Under the pieces are notes generated by a model. It did not search any database and was not told where the DNA came from. It saw nothing but the letters and a program-made list of their open reading frames with translations. Positions 25,483 through 33,747 of a stretch of 64,000 bases of DNA are shown piece after piece (the stretch's first letter is position 1; every line of letters begins with the position of its first letter). The position numbers and the translations under genes were made by a program. Source of the DNA: Marinifilum sp965230805. GTDB lineage: Bacteria > Bacteroidota > Bacteroidia > Bacteroidales > Marinifilaceae. The stretch spans positions 806,001 through 870,000 of the forward strand of contig NZ_OZ246019.1 in assembly GCF_965230805.1 (NCBI RefSeq). The letters are read 5' to 3'.

Positions 25483-26613
25483 TCATTTTTCTATTTCCCA
25501 AAATTCATCTGGATTGTTGGTAATATATGTTTTATAAGTCATTTTTGATTTCTTGTTTTTATTTATTTCTACTAAGGGTTCTTGATTTATTCCGTCAAGG
25601 GGTAACAATTGAATATACTCTACAGTTTTACCCTTTTTCTTTGTCTCATAATTGTAGGTTGAATGAATAGGTACTTCCAGTCTATAAAGGTTTTTTGCCA
25701 TATATTGGTATAAATAACCTTCCTTTGTTTGGCTATTTTGTCTATTCCAATTTGCTTCAGGATTTAAAATAAGCGGTTGGTCATTTATTAATCGTTCTCT
25801 GACTTCTTGTAGTCCTAATAATTCCCCCGTTTCATCCATTACATAAGCCGCAAAAGTGGGATCTAACCATATCCACTTGTTAAGTTGTTTAGAATATACC
25901 GTATTTATCACGTGGCAGTCTTGAAATTCCAATGGTCTTGGCATACAGGTGACCATTCTTGACTTATAACCCAATGATAAATAACATTCGTTTAAAATTA
26001 CAGCCATCATCCTACAGTTAATTCCGCGATTTTCAGCTTTACAGACCTTTACTAAATCAATAGCATTTTTTAATGTGGGATTGTTGCTTCCCCCATCGTG
26101 CCTAACAATATCGTGTACCCAATACATAATATTCAATAGTTTTGATACTTCATTACCACCACCTGCAATTGAATCAAGATTAAATTCTTTTCTGATTTGT
26201 TTTAAGTGAATGTTGCTACTATCTAAATAAGTGAATTTTGGTATTTCTCGCATCTGCTCATTATCGTATTTGTCTGCTTTTTTCAATATTTTCAAGTAGG
26301 AATCCCTATATTTAATTTGTGTGTATGCGGAATCCTTTTTGTTGAGTAAGATTACAAAGTCAAATTTGGTTTTTTCATCAATTGTAATACTTATAGAATC
26401 AATATCTGTGTAAAATGTCACCTTTTTCCCTATGTCACTAACTTCATATACATCAGGGTTGAGTTCAGGCATGATTGTCCATTGATTCTTATTCAGTATT
26501 TCTCCCACTTTGATATCAACTGATTTAGAGTTTGCTTGAATGATAGGAATTGAGTTTTGGGAAAACCCAAATACCGTAATCAACAAAAAACTAATTGCAA
26601 TTAAATGTTTCAT
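25483..26613 (-). CDS. Transglutaminase-like secreted protein (cassette gene)
   Basis: A 376-residue protein with a signal peptide (MKHLIAISFLLITVFGFSQ). The transglutaminase-like/cysteine protease core is intact: Cys in RGINCRMMAVILNECYL, His in DCHVINTVYS and Asp in WLDPTFAAYV. The N-terminal third is a beta-rich domain. It could be a periplasmic peptidase or cross-linker acting on peptides; substrate unknown. Sole gene of cassette 25465-26691. Confidence 0.82.
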   Translation of the reverse strand: MKHLIAISFLLITVFGFSQNSIPIIQANSKSVDIKVGEILNKNQWTIMPELNPDVYEVSDIGKKVTFYTDIDSISITIDEKTKFDFVILLNKKDSAYTQIKYRDSYLKILKKADKYDNEQMREIPKFTYLDSSNIHLKQIRKEFNLDSIAGGGNEVSKLLNIMYWVHDIVRHDGGSNNPTLKNAIDLVKVCKAENRGINCRMMAVILNECYLSLGYKSRMVTCMPRPLEFQDCHVINTVYSKQLNKWIWLDPTFAAYVMDETGELLGLQEVRERLINDQPLILNPEANWNRQNSQTKEGYLYQYMAKNLYRLEVPIHSTYNYETKKKGKTVEYIQLLPLDGINQEPLVEINKNKKSKMTYKTYITNNPDEFWEIEK

Positions 26614-26688
26614 ATTATCTCTTTTTATTCCTTATAGACAGGTTTAAAACTTATTTGTTACATTTTTTTCTGTGATCCGCTTGCAGAG

Positions 26689-26871
26689 AACGTCAAATTG
26701 TATGGTGCGTAGGGCATTAGAAAGCACGTTCCTGTCAAACCGCTAAGTAGCCGGAGCGCAGGTTTGACACCTGCAATTTGACTAACCGTCGAAGCTGTGC
26801 TTCGGCGGGGTTGAAGAAAGCGCAAATGTCTCAAATACAGCATATCCGCCCTATGCACTATACAAAATGTT
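26689..26871. other. attC-like cassette site 9, class C (183 bp)
   Basis: AAC 26689 to GTT 26869. Arms ATTGTATGGTGCGTAGGGC and GCCCTATGCACTATACAAA pair; inner hairpins GCAGGTTTGACACCTGC and CCGTCGAAGC/GCTTCGGCGG mark this class. Right end GTTGGCAACCGTAC pairs with GTATGGTTGCCAAC at site 10. Confidence 0.78.
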
Positions 26872-26882
26872 GGCAACCGTAC

Positions 26883-27839
26883 TTATTCTAATTTATCTAG
26901 AACATTGTTAATAGCAAAATCTCTATTTCTTGCTAATGAGTTAAATGATTCTATAATAATTTGTTTGTCTACACTTAGTCGTTCGTATGTTTCAAGTGTT
27001 TCAGGAAAAAGATTTATATAGTCTGCTATAAATACACTTAGAAAAAAGAAACAATACTTTAAATTAAAAGCTGTCAAGGATTTGAATTCTTCATTTTGAC
27101 GAGAAAACATTTGTTCAAATTGAAAAACAGCAACTTGAGAAGGATGGGTATATAATGAAAAGTATGTATAGCAATTTTCCGCTATATCTTCTTTTATTTC
27201 CATTACATTACACAGTTCTTGCCATGACGTGTAGCATTTAATTTTATTTCCATTAAATACTATGCGAAAATCTTTTTGCTCAATACGAGAATCAATTTTT
27301 TCTTTACTCTTTTGTTCTAAGTTTTTGTATGTCTCAAATCCTTTAATTTGTGCTGTTAAAGCATCAATTTCTTTTTTTTCTTCTTCAAGTCTTTCTATAC
27401 CTTCTTCTCCTTCAATACTAGATTCAAACTTCTGTCTATAGTTAAGCCCAGAGATTGACCATAGGTTATAAATAATTACCATTTCTTCGGACGACTTAGT
27501 TTGTCTGAACATTAGATTAAACAAAGCAGTTGTCTCAAATATATTCCTAACCAATGATGATATTATTGTTGGGTCAACTATTTCATTTAATTTTCCTCCT
27601 TCTGGAGAAGTATAGCCGACACCTTCTAATAGCTTTTTTAAATGTGTCAATTTAGTAAACATCATCTGATTAATCATGAATGCATCCTTTTCTGCATATG
27701 TAGATACTGGTTTGTTAATATGGTCATTAATAATGTTCCATAAATGCTCAAGGAAGATTTCTGCCACCTCTATTCCATCTTCAATTGTCTTTAGAAATGT
27801 TAGTCTTGCTTGTTTAATTCTTAATTCGTTTGTGGTCAT
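26883..27839 (-). CDS. Hypothetical helical protein (cassette gene)
   Basis: A 318-residue, mostly alpha-helical cytosolic protein with a charged coiled-coil stretch near the middle (IERLEEEKKEIDALTAQIKG). It resembles the uncharacterised DUF5677-like proteins in layout (SYTSWQELCNV, YTHPSQVAVFQFEQMF with a conserved-looking His), but I cannot confirm the family. Sole gene of cassette 26869-27869. Confidence 0.55.
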   Translation of the reverse strand: MTTNELRIKQARLTFLKTIEDGIEVAEIFLEHLWNIINDHINKPVSTYAEKDAFMINQMMFTKLTHLKKLLEGVGYTSPEGGKLNEIVDPTIISSLVRNIFETTALFNLMFRQTKSSEEMVIIYNLWSISGLNYRQKFESSIEGEEGIERLEEEKKEIDALTAQIKGFETYKNLEQKSKEKIDSRIEQKDFRIVFNGNKIKCYTSWQELCNVMEIKEDIAENCYTYFSLYTHPSQVAVFQFEQMFSRQNEEFKSLTAFNLKYCFFFLSVFIADYINLFPETLETYERLSVDKQIIIESFNSLARNRDFAINNVLDKLE

Positions 27840-27866
27840 AGTGTATTGCTGTTTTGTATGGTTGCC

Positions 27867-27989
27867 AACGGTTAGTATATGGCATGTAGGCGGTTGCGGA
27901 CTCCAAACCTATCAAACCGAGATGAATTTGAAGCGGGCTGAAACCGTTGGATTTTACTACTGTCCCGCCTATTTGCTATATACATTGTT
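27867..27989. other. attC-like cassette site 10, class B (123 bp)
   Basis: AAC 27867 to GTT 27987. Arms GTATATGGCATGTAGGCGG and CCGCCTATTTGCTATATAC pair. Right end GTTACCCGC pairs with GCGGGTAAC at site 11. Confidence 0.78.
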
Positions 27990-29288
27990 ACCCGCTTTTT
28001 TTATTTCTTCAGGTTGATAAAATTTTAAATTATTCCTAAATATCTTTATCAAAAATTGATTATTGACTAAAAAATCAATATCACTTTCGTCAATTTCAAA
28101 GTTCTTTATTAATTCTTTGTCCAATTGTGGTTCTTTTAGGCTATCCAATATGTGGGATAAACTTTCTGTTCCAATAATCACTTGTGAATTTGGAAGTGAA
28201 AACCCGAACTCATTATCAATTTTTCTAATCCTCAAATCTGGATTTGTTACAAAGAAAATCTCATTAGACTTATCAAAAATTATATGGTCAGTACTCTTAT
28301 TTGCCTTACAACCTCCCCAACAATAAGTTAAATCATCACAGTCTCGGCATTTTTCATTTAACCAATCTAAATCTCGATATTTTGATACTTGTATATTGTT
28401 CCAAATCTTTGGTAATGGTTCATTAAGAATATTACCTATTGATGAACCAAACTCTGGACATAAAAACACATTTCCTTCTCCGTCAATATCTACAAAATCA
28501 AATCCAGCCGAACAAAACATCGCATATTCTTTCAGATGCTCTGGTAAAATACATGGTGGTATAGGAACACCTCCTTTAATTTCAATATTATTACCAGCTT
28601 TTTTAATTTGCTCCACTGTTTCCAGCATAAATATTACTTCTTGCTTATTTAGATACGGAGCATCAGATTTTTCAGAAGCATGGTTGATTGCTCTATTAAT
28701 TACAATTGGAACACCAGGAAATCTTGAAATTATGAATAATAATGTTTCTTCAAGATAGAGAAGATTATATGTTGAAACAGTCACATTAATACATATATTG
28801 AACCCCGAAAAATATAATTTCTTAATCGTTTCAATTTGCTTTAGAAAAGCTCCCTTCTTACCAACAATTATATCATGAATTTTACCAATGCCATGCATCG
28901 AAAAAGATGCACCAGAAAAAGTATTTTGTATTTTTTCAATTATTTTAAGGTCTGCATTCCACAATAATTCGCCATTTGAGATAAAACTTGCTCTTATTCC
29001 ATTTTCTTGCAATCTTTCTCCAAGAAGCAACCAATCCTTTATTAGTGTAATTTCGCCTCCATATAAAGTTACTTCCGAAATATTCGAACTTATAAGTTTT
29101 TCTAATACTAATTCAATCTTTGATAAATCAATTTTTTCTTTTGACTGATAGCAAAAGACACAATTCCAGTTACATTGTTTAAGTAGTGAAAAATGAGCAA
29201 CCCTTGGGACTTCTATATTTTTTACTGTATTTATCATTTTTGATAGATGTTTAAAAGAGAGAGAAAAATTCATTTCTCCCTCTTTCAT
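27969..29288 (-). CDS. Radical SAM maturase with SPASM-like domain (cassette gene)
   Basis: A 439-residue enzyme; the stop lies inside cassette site 10. CNWNCVFC (residues 39-46) binds the SAM [4Fe-4S] cluster and LYGGEITL is the GGE motif. A SPASM-type C-terminal cluster region is present: CSAGFDFVDIDGEGNVFLC and CRDCDDLTYCWGGC, but no final Cys follows, so one auxiliary site may be open. About 100 further residues follow (to NNVYSK). The ATG at 29288 is used by coordinates; the in-frame ATG at 29273 (MNFSLSF) has a better ribosome binding site (GAGGGAG). It is 8 bases after a 42-residue peptide gene and shares its cassette, so that peptide is the probable substrate. Confidence 0.85.
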   Translation of the reverse strand: MKEGEMNFSLSFKHLSKMINTVKNIEVPRVAHFSLLKQCNWNCVFCYQSKEKIDLSKIELVLEKLISSNISEVTLYGGEITLIKDWLLLGERLQENGIRASFISNGELLWNADLKIIEKIQNTFSGASFSMHGIGKIHDIIVGKKGAFLKQIETIKKLYFSGFNICINVTVSTYNLLYLEETLLFIISRFPGVPIVINRAINHASEKSDAPYLNKQEVIFMLETVEQIKKAGNNIEIKGGVPIPPCILPEHLKEYAMFCSAGFDFVDIDGEGNVFLCPEFGSSIGNILNEPLPKIWNNIQVSKYRDLDWLNEKCRDCDDLTYCWGGCKANKSTDHIIFDKSNEIFFVTNPDLRIRKIDNEFGFSLPNSQVIIGTESLSHILDSLKEPQLDKELIKNFEIDESDIDFLVNNQFLIKIFRNNLKFYQPEEIKKAGNNVYSK

Positions 29289-29296
29289 TTTTGGAA

Positions 29297-29425
29297 TTAC
29301 CTACAAGGACATGGTTGTCCAGTGTGTTTAGAATGAAGAACAACTTTTTTTGTTTTTTCAGTCTTAACAATTGCACCACCTTGTAGAACTCCTTTTACAA
29401 GTTTGCTTTGATTTGAATTTTTCAT
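29297..29425 (-). CDS. Candidate RiPP precursor peptide in a cassette
   Basis: A 42-residue peptide starting MKNSNQSKLVKGVLQGG, with a double-glycine at residues 16-17, and ending HTGQPCPCR with two Cys two residues apart. The start has an unusually strong Shine-Dalgarno for this phylum, GGAGG, 5 bases before the ATG. It precedes the radical SAM/SPASM gene by 8 bases in the same cassette. No match to a named precursor family is claimed. Confidence 0.72.
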   Translation of the reverse strand: MKNSNQSKLVKGVLQGGAIVKTEKTKKVVLHSKHTGQPCPCR

Positions 29426-29475
29426 TTAACCTCCTTTTTTAATGATTATTAAATTCTCTCGCTTAAATTGCGGGT

Positions 29476-29599
29476 AACGGTAAATTGTATGAGTAGTGGC
29501 AGATTGCGTAATACTTTCCTATCCAACCGCAATGCAGTTTGAGCGAGCTACAAGCCTTGATATTTAACACTTTACCTGCCATTACTTATACAAAATGTT
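29476..29599. other. attC-like cassette site 11, class B (124 bp)
   Basis: AAC 29476 to GTT 29597. Arms AAATTGTATGAGTAGTGGCA and TGCCATTACTTATACAAAAT pair. Right end GTTGTACACC pairs with GGTGTACAAC, which joins the head site at 30567. Confidence 0.78.
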
Positions 29600-29610
29600 G
29601 TACACCGTAA

Positions 29611-29898
29611 TTATTCTTCTTTTGGTTTATGAGTTTTATTATTAATCAAGTACCATGTATCTTCAGATAACCAACCTTGTTTATTGTCTGTTATTTCTGA
29701 AACTATAAATCTAGTTTTTCCAGTGTAAGAGTTTATGGCTCTTGCGATTTCATCTGCAGAGTACTCAGAGATAATATAAAAACTATTCGGCATGTCATAT
29801 CGCCATGTATATACTTCTGGAATATTATCCATACAGTTCTTAACCTCGTCTCTTGTTCCTAAATTGTCAGAATAGACAAATAAATATGCTTTTCTCAT
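29611..29898 (-). CDS. Small hypothetical protein, first of a three-gene cassette (3' gene)
   Basis: A 95-residue protein (MRKAYLFVYSDNLGTRDEVK). The beta-alpha-beta order (AYLFVYS, then a helix, then FYIISEYS, a helix, and TRFIVSEI) suggests a small ferredoxin-like fold of the Cas2/VapD kind, but this is only a layout argument. Its start codon overlaps the previous gene's stop by one base, so it is translationally coupled to the membrane protein upstream. Confidence 0.6.
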   Translation of the reverse strand: MRKAYLFVYSDNLGTRDEVKNCMDNIPEVYTWRYDMPNSFYIISEYSADEIARAINSYTGKTRFIVSEITDNKQGWLSEDTWYLINNKTHKPKEE

Positions 29899-30281
29899 TA
29901 TTTCTCTCCTCCCGTATTTTCAATTTGTCCTAATTCTGGATTAACAATCGCATTAACCTCTTCTGCATCTATCAAGGTTGGCTTGTCTTGTCCCTTTACC
30001 TGAATCAAATCCAATGAGCGTTTCTTTAACTGATATTCCTCTGATTGTAATTTATCTCTATCAAAAAGCATCAAAAACAAAAATCCCAATATTGCTGTCA
30101 AAACTGGTGCAATTATCAAAATCACTAACCAAGTCGGAGTATTTTCAATAAATGGCACCGCTATTAAACTTGGTATTGTAATTATAGCACATAACCAAAG
30201 AATTGGATTTAGAGCACTTTTTACAGACAGTTTTCCGCCCGACTCTATTACTTTTGCCGCAATATTTTCTTTACCTATCAT
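29898..30281 (-). CDS. Small two-helix membrane protein of the three-gene cassette
   Basis: A 127-residue protein with two hydrophobic helices (ILWLCAIITIPSLIAVPFI and WLVILIIAPVLTAILGFLFL), a short cytosolic start and a polar C-terminal tail of about 50 residues. No family recognised. It lies 5 bases after the preceding gene and overlaps the next by one base. Confidence 0.6.
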   Translation of the reverse strand: MIGKENIAAKVIESGGKLSVKSALNPILWLCAIITIPSLIAVPFIENTPTWLVILIIAPVLTAILGFLFLMLFDRDKLQSEEYQLKKRSLDLIQVKGQDKPTLIDAEEVNAIVNPELGQIENTGGEK

Positions 30282-30286
30282 AATGC

Positions 30287-30541
30287 TTAGTCTTCTTTTT
30301 CAATTTGTTCAATCGACTCTATTAGTTTTTCAATCTGCTGTTCCACCGCAGGTCTTAGGTCAATATCAGGAAGTGATGCTATATCTAGCATGTGTAAAAC
30401 ATGATGTAAAGCAAATCTATATCCTGTTTTCATTTCATCACTTGTATTAAAATTATTGTAATGAAAAATCAGCAATTTAACGAGGTTTAATTCTTTTTCA
30501 CCAAGTTTTTCAACTCTTTGTTTTAAATTATCAGTTATCAT
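30287..30541 (-). CDS. Small helical protein of the three-gene cassette
   Basis: An 84-residue helical protein from the ATG at 30541 (MITDNLKQRVEKLGEKEL); a TTG further up at 30568 lies in the recombination junction and is rejected as start. It contains ALHHVLHMLDIASL and an acidic end. Function unknown. It is the first gene after the head site, only 26 bases from the AAC junction. Confidence 0.6.
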   Translation of the reverse strand: MITDNLKQRVEKLGEKELNLVKLLIFHYNNFNTSDEMKTGYRFALHHVLHMLDIASLPDIDLRPAVEQQIEKLIESIEQIEKED

Positions 30542-30566
30542 ATCGGTTTCTTGTTTTATGGTGTAC

Positions 30567-30658
30567 AACTATTAATTTGTGCACTGGTGCACTTATTTTT
30601 CTTATCTCAGAGTAAAAAGGTGCACAATACACGCCATATTGGTATGTATTGTGCACCT
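30567..30658 (-). other. attI-like head site 1
   Basis: Runs from AAC 30567 to about 30658, just beyond the recombinase stop (30667). It is unlike the attC-like sites: GTGCACTGGTGCAC (30580-30593) and the inverted pair GGTGCACAATACA (30619) / TGTATTGTGCACC (30645). Minus-strand junction reads TAG|TT instead of CG|TT. The first 65 bases recur exactly at 36409-36473. Confidence 0.7.
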
Positions 30659-30666
30659 TTTGTTTT

Positions 30667-31776
30667 TTATGTGGTATCCCATATATCGTCGAGAGGATTA
30701 ATAATATTCCTTATTTCTTTATTAGAAACATGTGTGTAAATTTCAGTAGTTTTCGTTGAGCCATGCCCTAATAAAACTTGTATATATCTTAAATCTACAC
30801 CTTGTTCTAATAGATGTGTTGCAAACGAATGACGCAACATGTGGGGTGTAATTCTTCTATTAATCCCTGCACTTTTACTTGCTCGTAACAAAATTTTTCG
30901 AATGCTGCTTGCAATGTATTGTGTATTTGGTTTCTGCCCTTCAAAAAGCCATGTTTTTGGTTTATATTCTTTGTAATATACTCTTAATTCTTCAAGCAGT
31001 TTTGTAGACAAAATTGAATACCTATCCTTTTTTCCTTTTGATTGGGCAATTCTAATTTGTTTACGCTCACCGATAATATCACTAATTTTTAAATTAATCA
31101 ATTCCGACCTTCTTAATCCGGCCGAGTAAATTAATGACAAAATACACTTGTGCTTTCTGTTTTTACATTTATTCAGTACTGATAATACTTCATTCTTGCT
31201 TAATACTTTTGGTAGGATAATCTGTTTTATAGGCCTTTCAATTTGGTAGTATTCACTTTTACGATTAAGTACCTTTTCAAAATAGAATTTAATTGCATTG
31301 ATCAATTGATTTTGCCTGCTGATTGAAATTTTATCATTAACAACTCTGCCATGCAAGTAATCGTTTATTTCTGAAGGACTCAAAGTACTAATATCTTTAT
31401 CCATAAAGGCCATCTGAAATTCTTTCATGTATTTTGAATAGGTTCTAATGGTACTTTCGCTATATCTCAACCTTTCTAACCTTTCTAAATAGCCCTTAGG
31501 AAGAACCAGATCAGGTTTTTTATGCTCTTTATTTTCTATTAGAACAATTTCGGCAATAGGTGAAAGTAAATCCTTGAATTTTTTAAAGTCGAAGCCTTTT
31601 CGCACTAACCACCAGCATTTTTTTGTTCTACTCCAACGGGCATAAAATTCCTGTTTCAATACATTGCTAACTTTTGTATCGAAGTCAAATTTAAGCCAAA
31701 CCACTCTTTGTTTGTGGTGCTCTCCGCCCGTTAAATATATTTTTGATTTCAACCAGATATTTTTTATGATCCTCAA
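30667..31776 (-). CDS. Tyrosine recombinase, putative cassette integrase
   Basis: A 369-residue tyrosine recombinase. Residues 1-85 are an extra N-terminal domain (RVVWLKFDFDTKVSNVLKQ, then ARWSRTKKCWWLV); a SAM-like core-binding domain spans about 90-185. The catalytic set is complete: Arg222 (SAGLRRSEL), Lys near 248-250, His312/Arg315 (HMLRHSF), His338 (LGHGSTKTT) and Tyr347 (IYTHVS). The end, INPLDDI, recalls the SPLD end of IntI proteins, but the IntI-specific insertion before the HxxR box is missing. Only TTG/GTG starts are available near the N-terminus; I use TTG at 31776. It reads toward the array in the same direction as the cassettes, with the head site just behind its stop. Confidence 0.8.
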   Translation of the reverse strand: MRIIKNIWLKSKIYLTGGEHHKQRVVWLKFDFDTKVSNVLKQEFYARWSRTKKCWWLVRKGFDFKKFKDLLSPIAEIVLIENKEHKKPDLVLPKGYLERLERLRYSESTIRTYSKYMKEFQMAFMDKDISTLSPSEINDYLHGRVVNDKISISRQNQLINAIKFYFEKVLNRKSEYYQIERPIKQIILPKVLSKNEVLSVLNKCKNRKHKCILSLIYSAGLRRSELINLKISDIIGERKQIRIAQSKGKKDRYSILSTKLLEELRVYYKEYKPKTWLFEGQKPNTQYIASSIRKILLRASKSAGINRRITPHMLRHSFATHLLEQGVDLRYIQVLLGHGSTKTTEIYTHVSNKEIRNIINPLDDIWDTT

Positions 31777-31900
31777 ATGTACAAAATGATATTAACATAT
31801 GAAGCATTACACCTGCATTATTCAATCGTTCTGTCTGCAAGTTTATTTGTTTGTAATAGATATTTAGGAGTGAATAAGCAATAAATAGAATAAATACCAA

Positions 31901-32046
31901 CTTTATGGTTTGTGTTGTTTTTAGATCTAAGAAAAAAGCAGTCTTTTTAAAAGCTTAAAACACTTCGAATTTTGCTATAGGTCGGTATTATCATACCGAA
32001 TTCAAGCCGTTTTGTTTACGATTTGCAAGCAGTGTTTATTATCGTA
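31901..32046. other. Intergenic, small hairpin only
   Basis: TCGGTAT (31982) and ATACCGA (31993) form a perfect 7-bp hairpin with a 4-base loop. Nothing else seen. Confidence 0.4.
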
Positions 32047-32309
32047 ACGTGAGTTCGATGTAAAATTCGTTCACAGTTTGATCTGATTTTGAGTAGAAAT
32101 TTTATCAAATTTTAGAAGGAATATCGGGATATTTCAAGAAGATTTGAGGAAATTTATGCCTAAAGCAGGCAAACACATAATGGAAAGTTCTCTTTACGAC
32201 ATCTTACATTAAAAATTCCTCAAAACAGCCCGCTATTCTTTCAAATTTTTAATGCAAATCTATCCCAAATATAACTTTCTGTGGATAGAATTTTACGTCG
32301 AACTCACGT
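32047..32309. mobile_element. MITE-like element, copy 2 (263 bp)
   Basis: Same terminal inverted repeats as copy 1 (ACGTGAGTTCGATGTAA and TTACGTCGAACTCACGT) and highly similar inside, with no coding capacity. A clear target duplication is not visible here (CGTA left, TAAATA right). Confidence 0.85.
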
Positions 32310-32335
32310 TAAATAATTTAATATGCGGATCTACC

Positions 32336-33380
32336 AGTAATTACATTCAAAAAATAATTTGGCGACTACATTAATCGGTAAATCCATTCAAAAAAAAGTT
32401 TGGCGAGCCCATTTATCGGTAAATCCTTTCAAAACACTTTCTGACAAGCCTGTCTATCTGTAAATGCAATTAAAAAAAAGTTTGGCGAGCACATTTACCG
32501 GTAAATCATATCAAAAAATAATTTGGCAAGCACATTTACTGGTAAATCCTTTCAAAACACTTTCTGACAAGCCTGTCTATCTGTAAATGCAATTAAAAAA
32601 AAGTTTGGCGAGCACATTTACCGGTAAATCATATCAAAAAATAATTTGGCAAGCACATTTACTGGTAAATCCTTTAAAAACACTTTCTGACAAGCCTGTC
32701 TATCGGTAAATGCAATTAAAAAAAAGTTTGGCGAGCACATTTACCGGTAAATCATATCAAAAAATAATTTGGCAAGCACATTTACTGGTAAATCCTTTCA
32801 AAACACTTTCTGACAAGCCTGTCTATCTGTAAATGCAATTAAAAAAAAGTTTGGCGAGCACATTTACCGGTAAATCATATCAAAAAATAATTTGGCAAGC
32901 ACATTTACTGGTAAATCCTTTCAAAACACTTTCTGACAAGCCTGTCTATCGGTAAATCCATTTAAAAAAAAGTTTGGCGAGCACATTTACCGGTAAATCA
33001 TATCAAAAAATAATTTGGCAAGCACATTTACTGGTAAATCCTTTCAAAACACTTTCTGACAAGCCTGTCTATCGGTAAATCCATTTAAAAAAAAGTTTGG
33101 CGAGCACATTTACCGGTAAATCATATCAAAAAATAATTTGGCAAGCACATTTACTGGTAAATCCTTTCAAAACACTTTCTGACAAGCCTGTCTATCGGTA
33201 AATCCATTTAAAAAAAAGTTTGGCGAGCACATTTACCGGTAAATCATATCAAAAAATAATTTGGCAAGCACATTTACTGGTAAATCCTTTCAAAACACTT
33301 TCTGACAAGCCTGTCTATCTGTAAATGCAATTAAAAAAAAGTTTGGCGAGCACATTTACTGGTAAATCCTTTAAAAAATA
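32336..33380. repeat. 41-bp satellite in a 123-bp higher-order array
   Basis: CTGACAAGCC recurs at 32441, 32564, 32687, 32810, 32933, 33056, 33179 and 33302, exactly 123 bases apart. Each 123-bp unit is three 41-bp monomers that all begin GGTAAAT or GTAAAT: one with CTGACAAGCCTGTCTATC, one with AGTTTGGCGAGCACATTTAC and one with AATTTGGCAAGCACATTTAC. Degenerate monomers flank both ends. Stops occur in all frames seen, so it is non-coding. Confidence 0.92.
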
Positions 33381-33402
33381 ATTGGTAAAATCGGTTTTGT
33401 TC

Positions 33403-33430
33403 ATAGAGACGCCAAATTGGGCGTCTCTAT
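33403..33430. repeat. Perfect 11-bp REP-like hairpin
   Basis: ATAGAGACGCC (33403) and GGCGTCTCTAT (33420) pair perfectly around AAATTG. No T-run follows. Hairpins of the agacgc...gcgtct type are scattered in many bacterial genomes. From 33431 to 33563 nothing else is seen. Confidence 0.6.
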
Positions 33431-33563
33431 AACCTCATAAGGTAGATTGGGTATTTTTTTTATCCTGTGGAGAAGCAGGGCAGAGCGTCTTTACGTACTT
33501 TATTAAAGATTATTATTTATTCAGTATTGTAGTGTCTGTTGTATAACGTACCGTATTGAGCCC

Positions 33564-33747
33564 AACGGTGAACTGTATGGTGAGTAGGGCATTAGAAATC
33601 ACTGACTTTTCAAGCCGCTAAGTAGCCGAAGCGCAGGTTTGACACCTGCTGTTTGGACTCGCCGTCGAAGCTGCGCTTCGGCGGTGCTGTAGAAAGCACC
33701 CAAGCCTCAAATACTCGCTTTCCGCCCTATGCACTATACAGAGTGTT
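33564..33747. other. attC-like cassette site 12, class C (184 bp)
   Basis: AAC 33564 to GTT 33745. Arms CTGTATGGTGAGTAGGGC and GCCCTATGCACTATACAG pair, and the class C inner hairpins (near 33650-33690) closely match site 9. Right end GTTATGGGC pairs with GCCCATAAC at 36403. Confidence 0.8.

Noticed and set aside
26658..26876. Minus-strand frame covering cassette site 9
   Set aside because: It lies entirely within the palindromic site and has no protein features.
30580..30593. GTGCACTGGTGCAC in the head site considered as a transcription-factor operator
   Set aside because: The same 65-bp block recurs at 36409 exactly at a cassette junction, which fits a recombination site better; an additional regulatory role cannot be excluded.
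31691..31900. Small minus-strand frame overlapping the recombinase start
   Set aside because: It is out of frame with the clearly conserved recombinase N-terminus (RVVWLKFDFD) and shows no family features.
32336..33380. Regular repeat array that could be mistaken for a CRISPR
   Set aside because: The units are contiguous 41-bp monomers in fixed 123-bp order with no unique spacers, and no cas genes are near.
33403..33430. Perfect hairpin considered as a terminator
   Set aside because: No T-run follows on either strand and no gene ends nearby.
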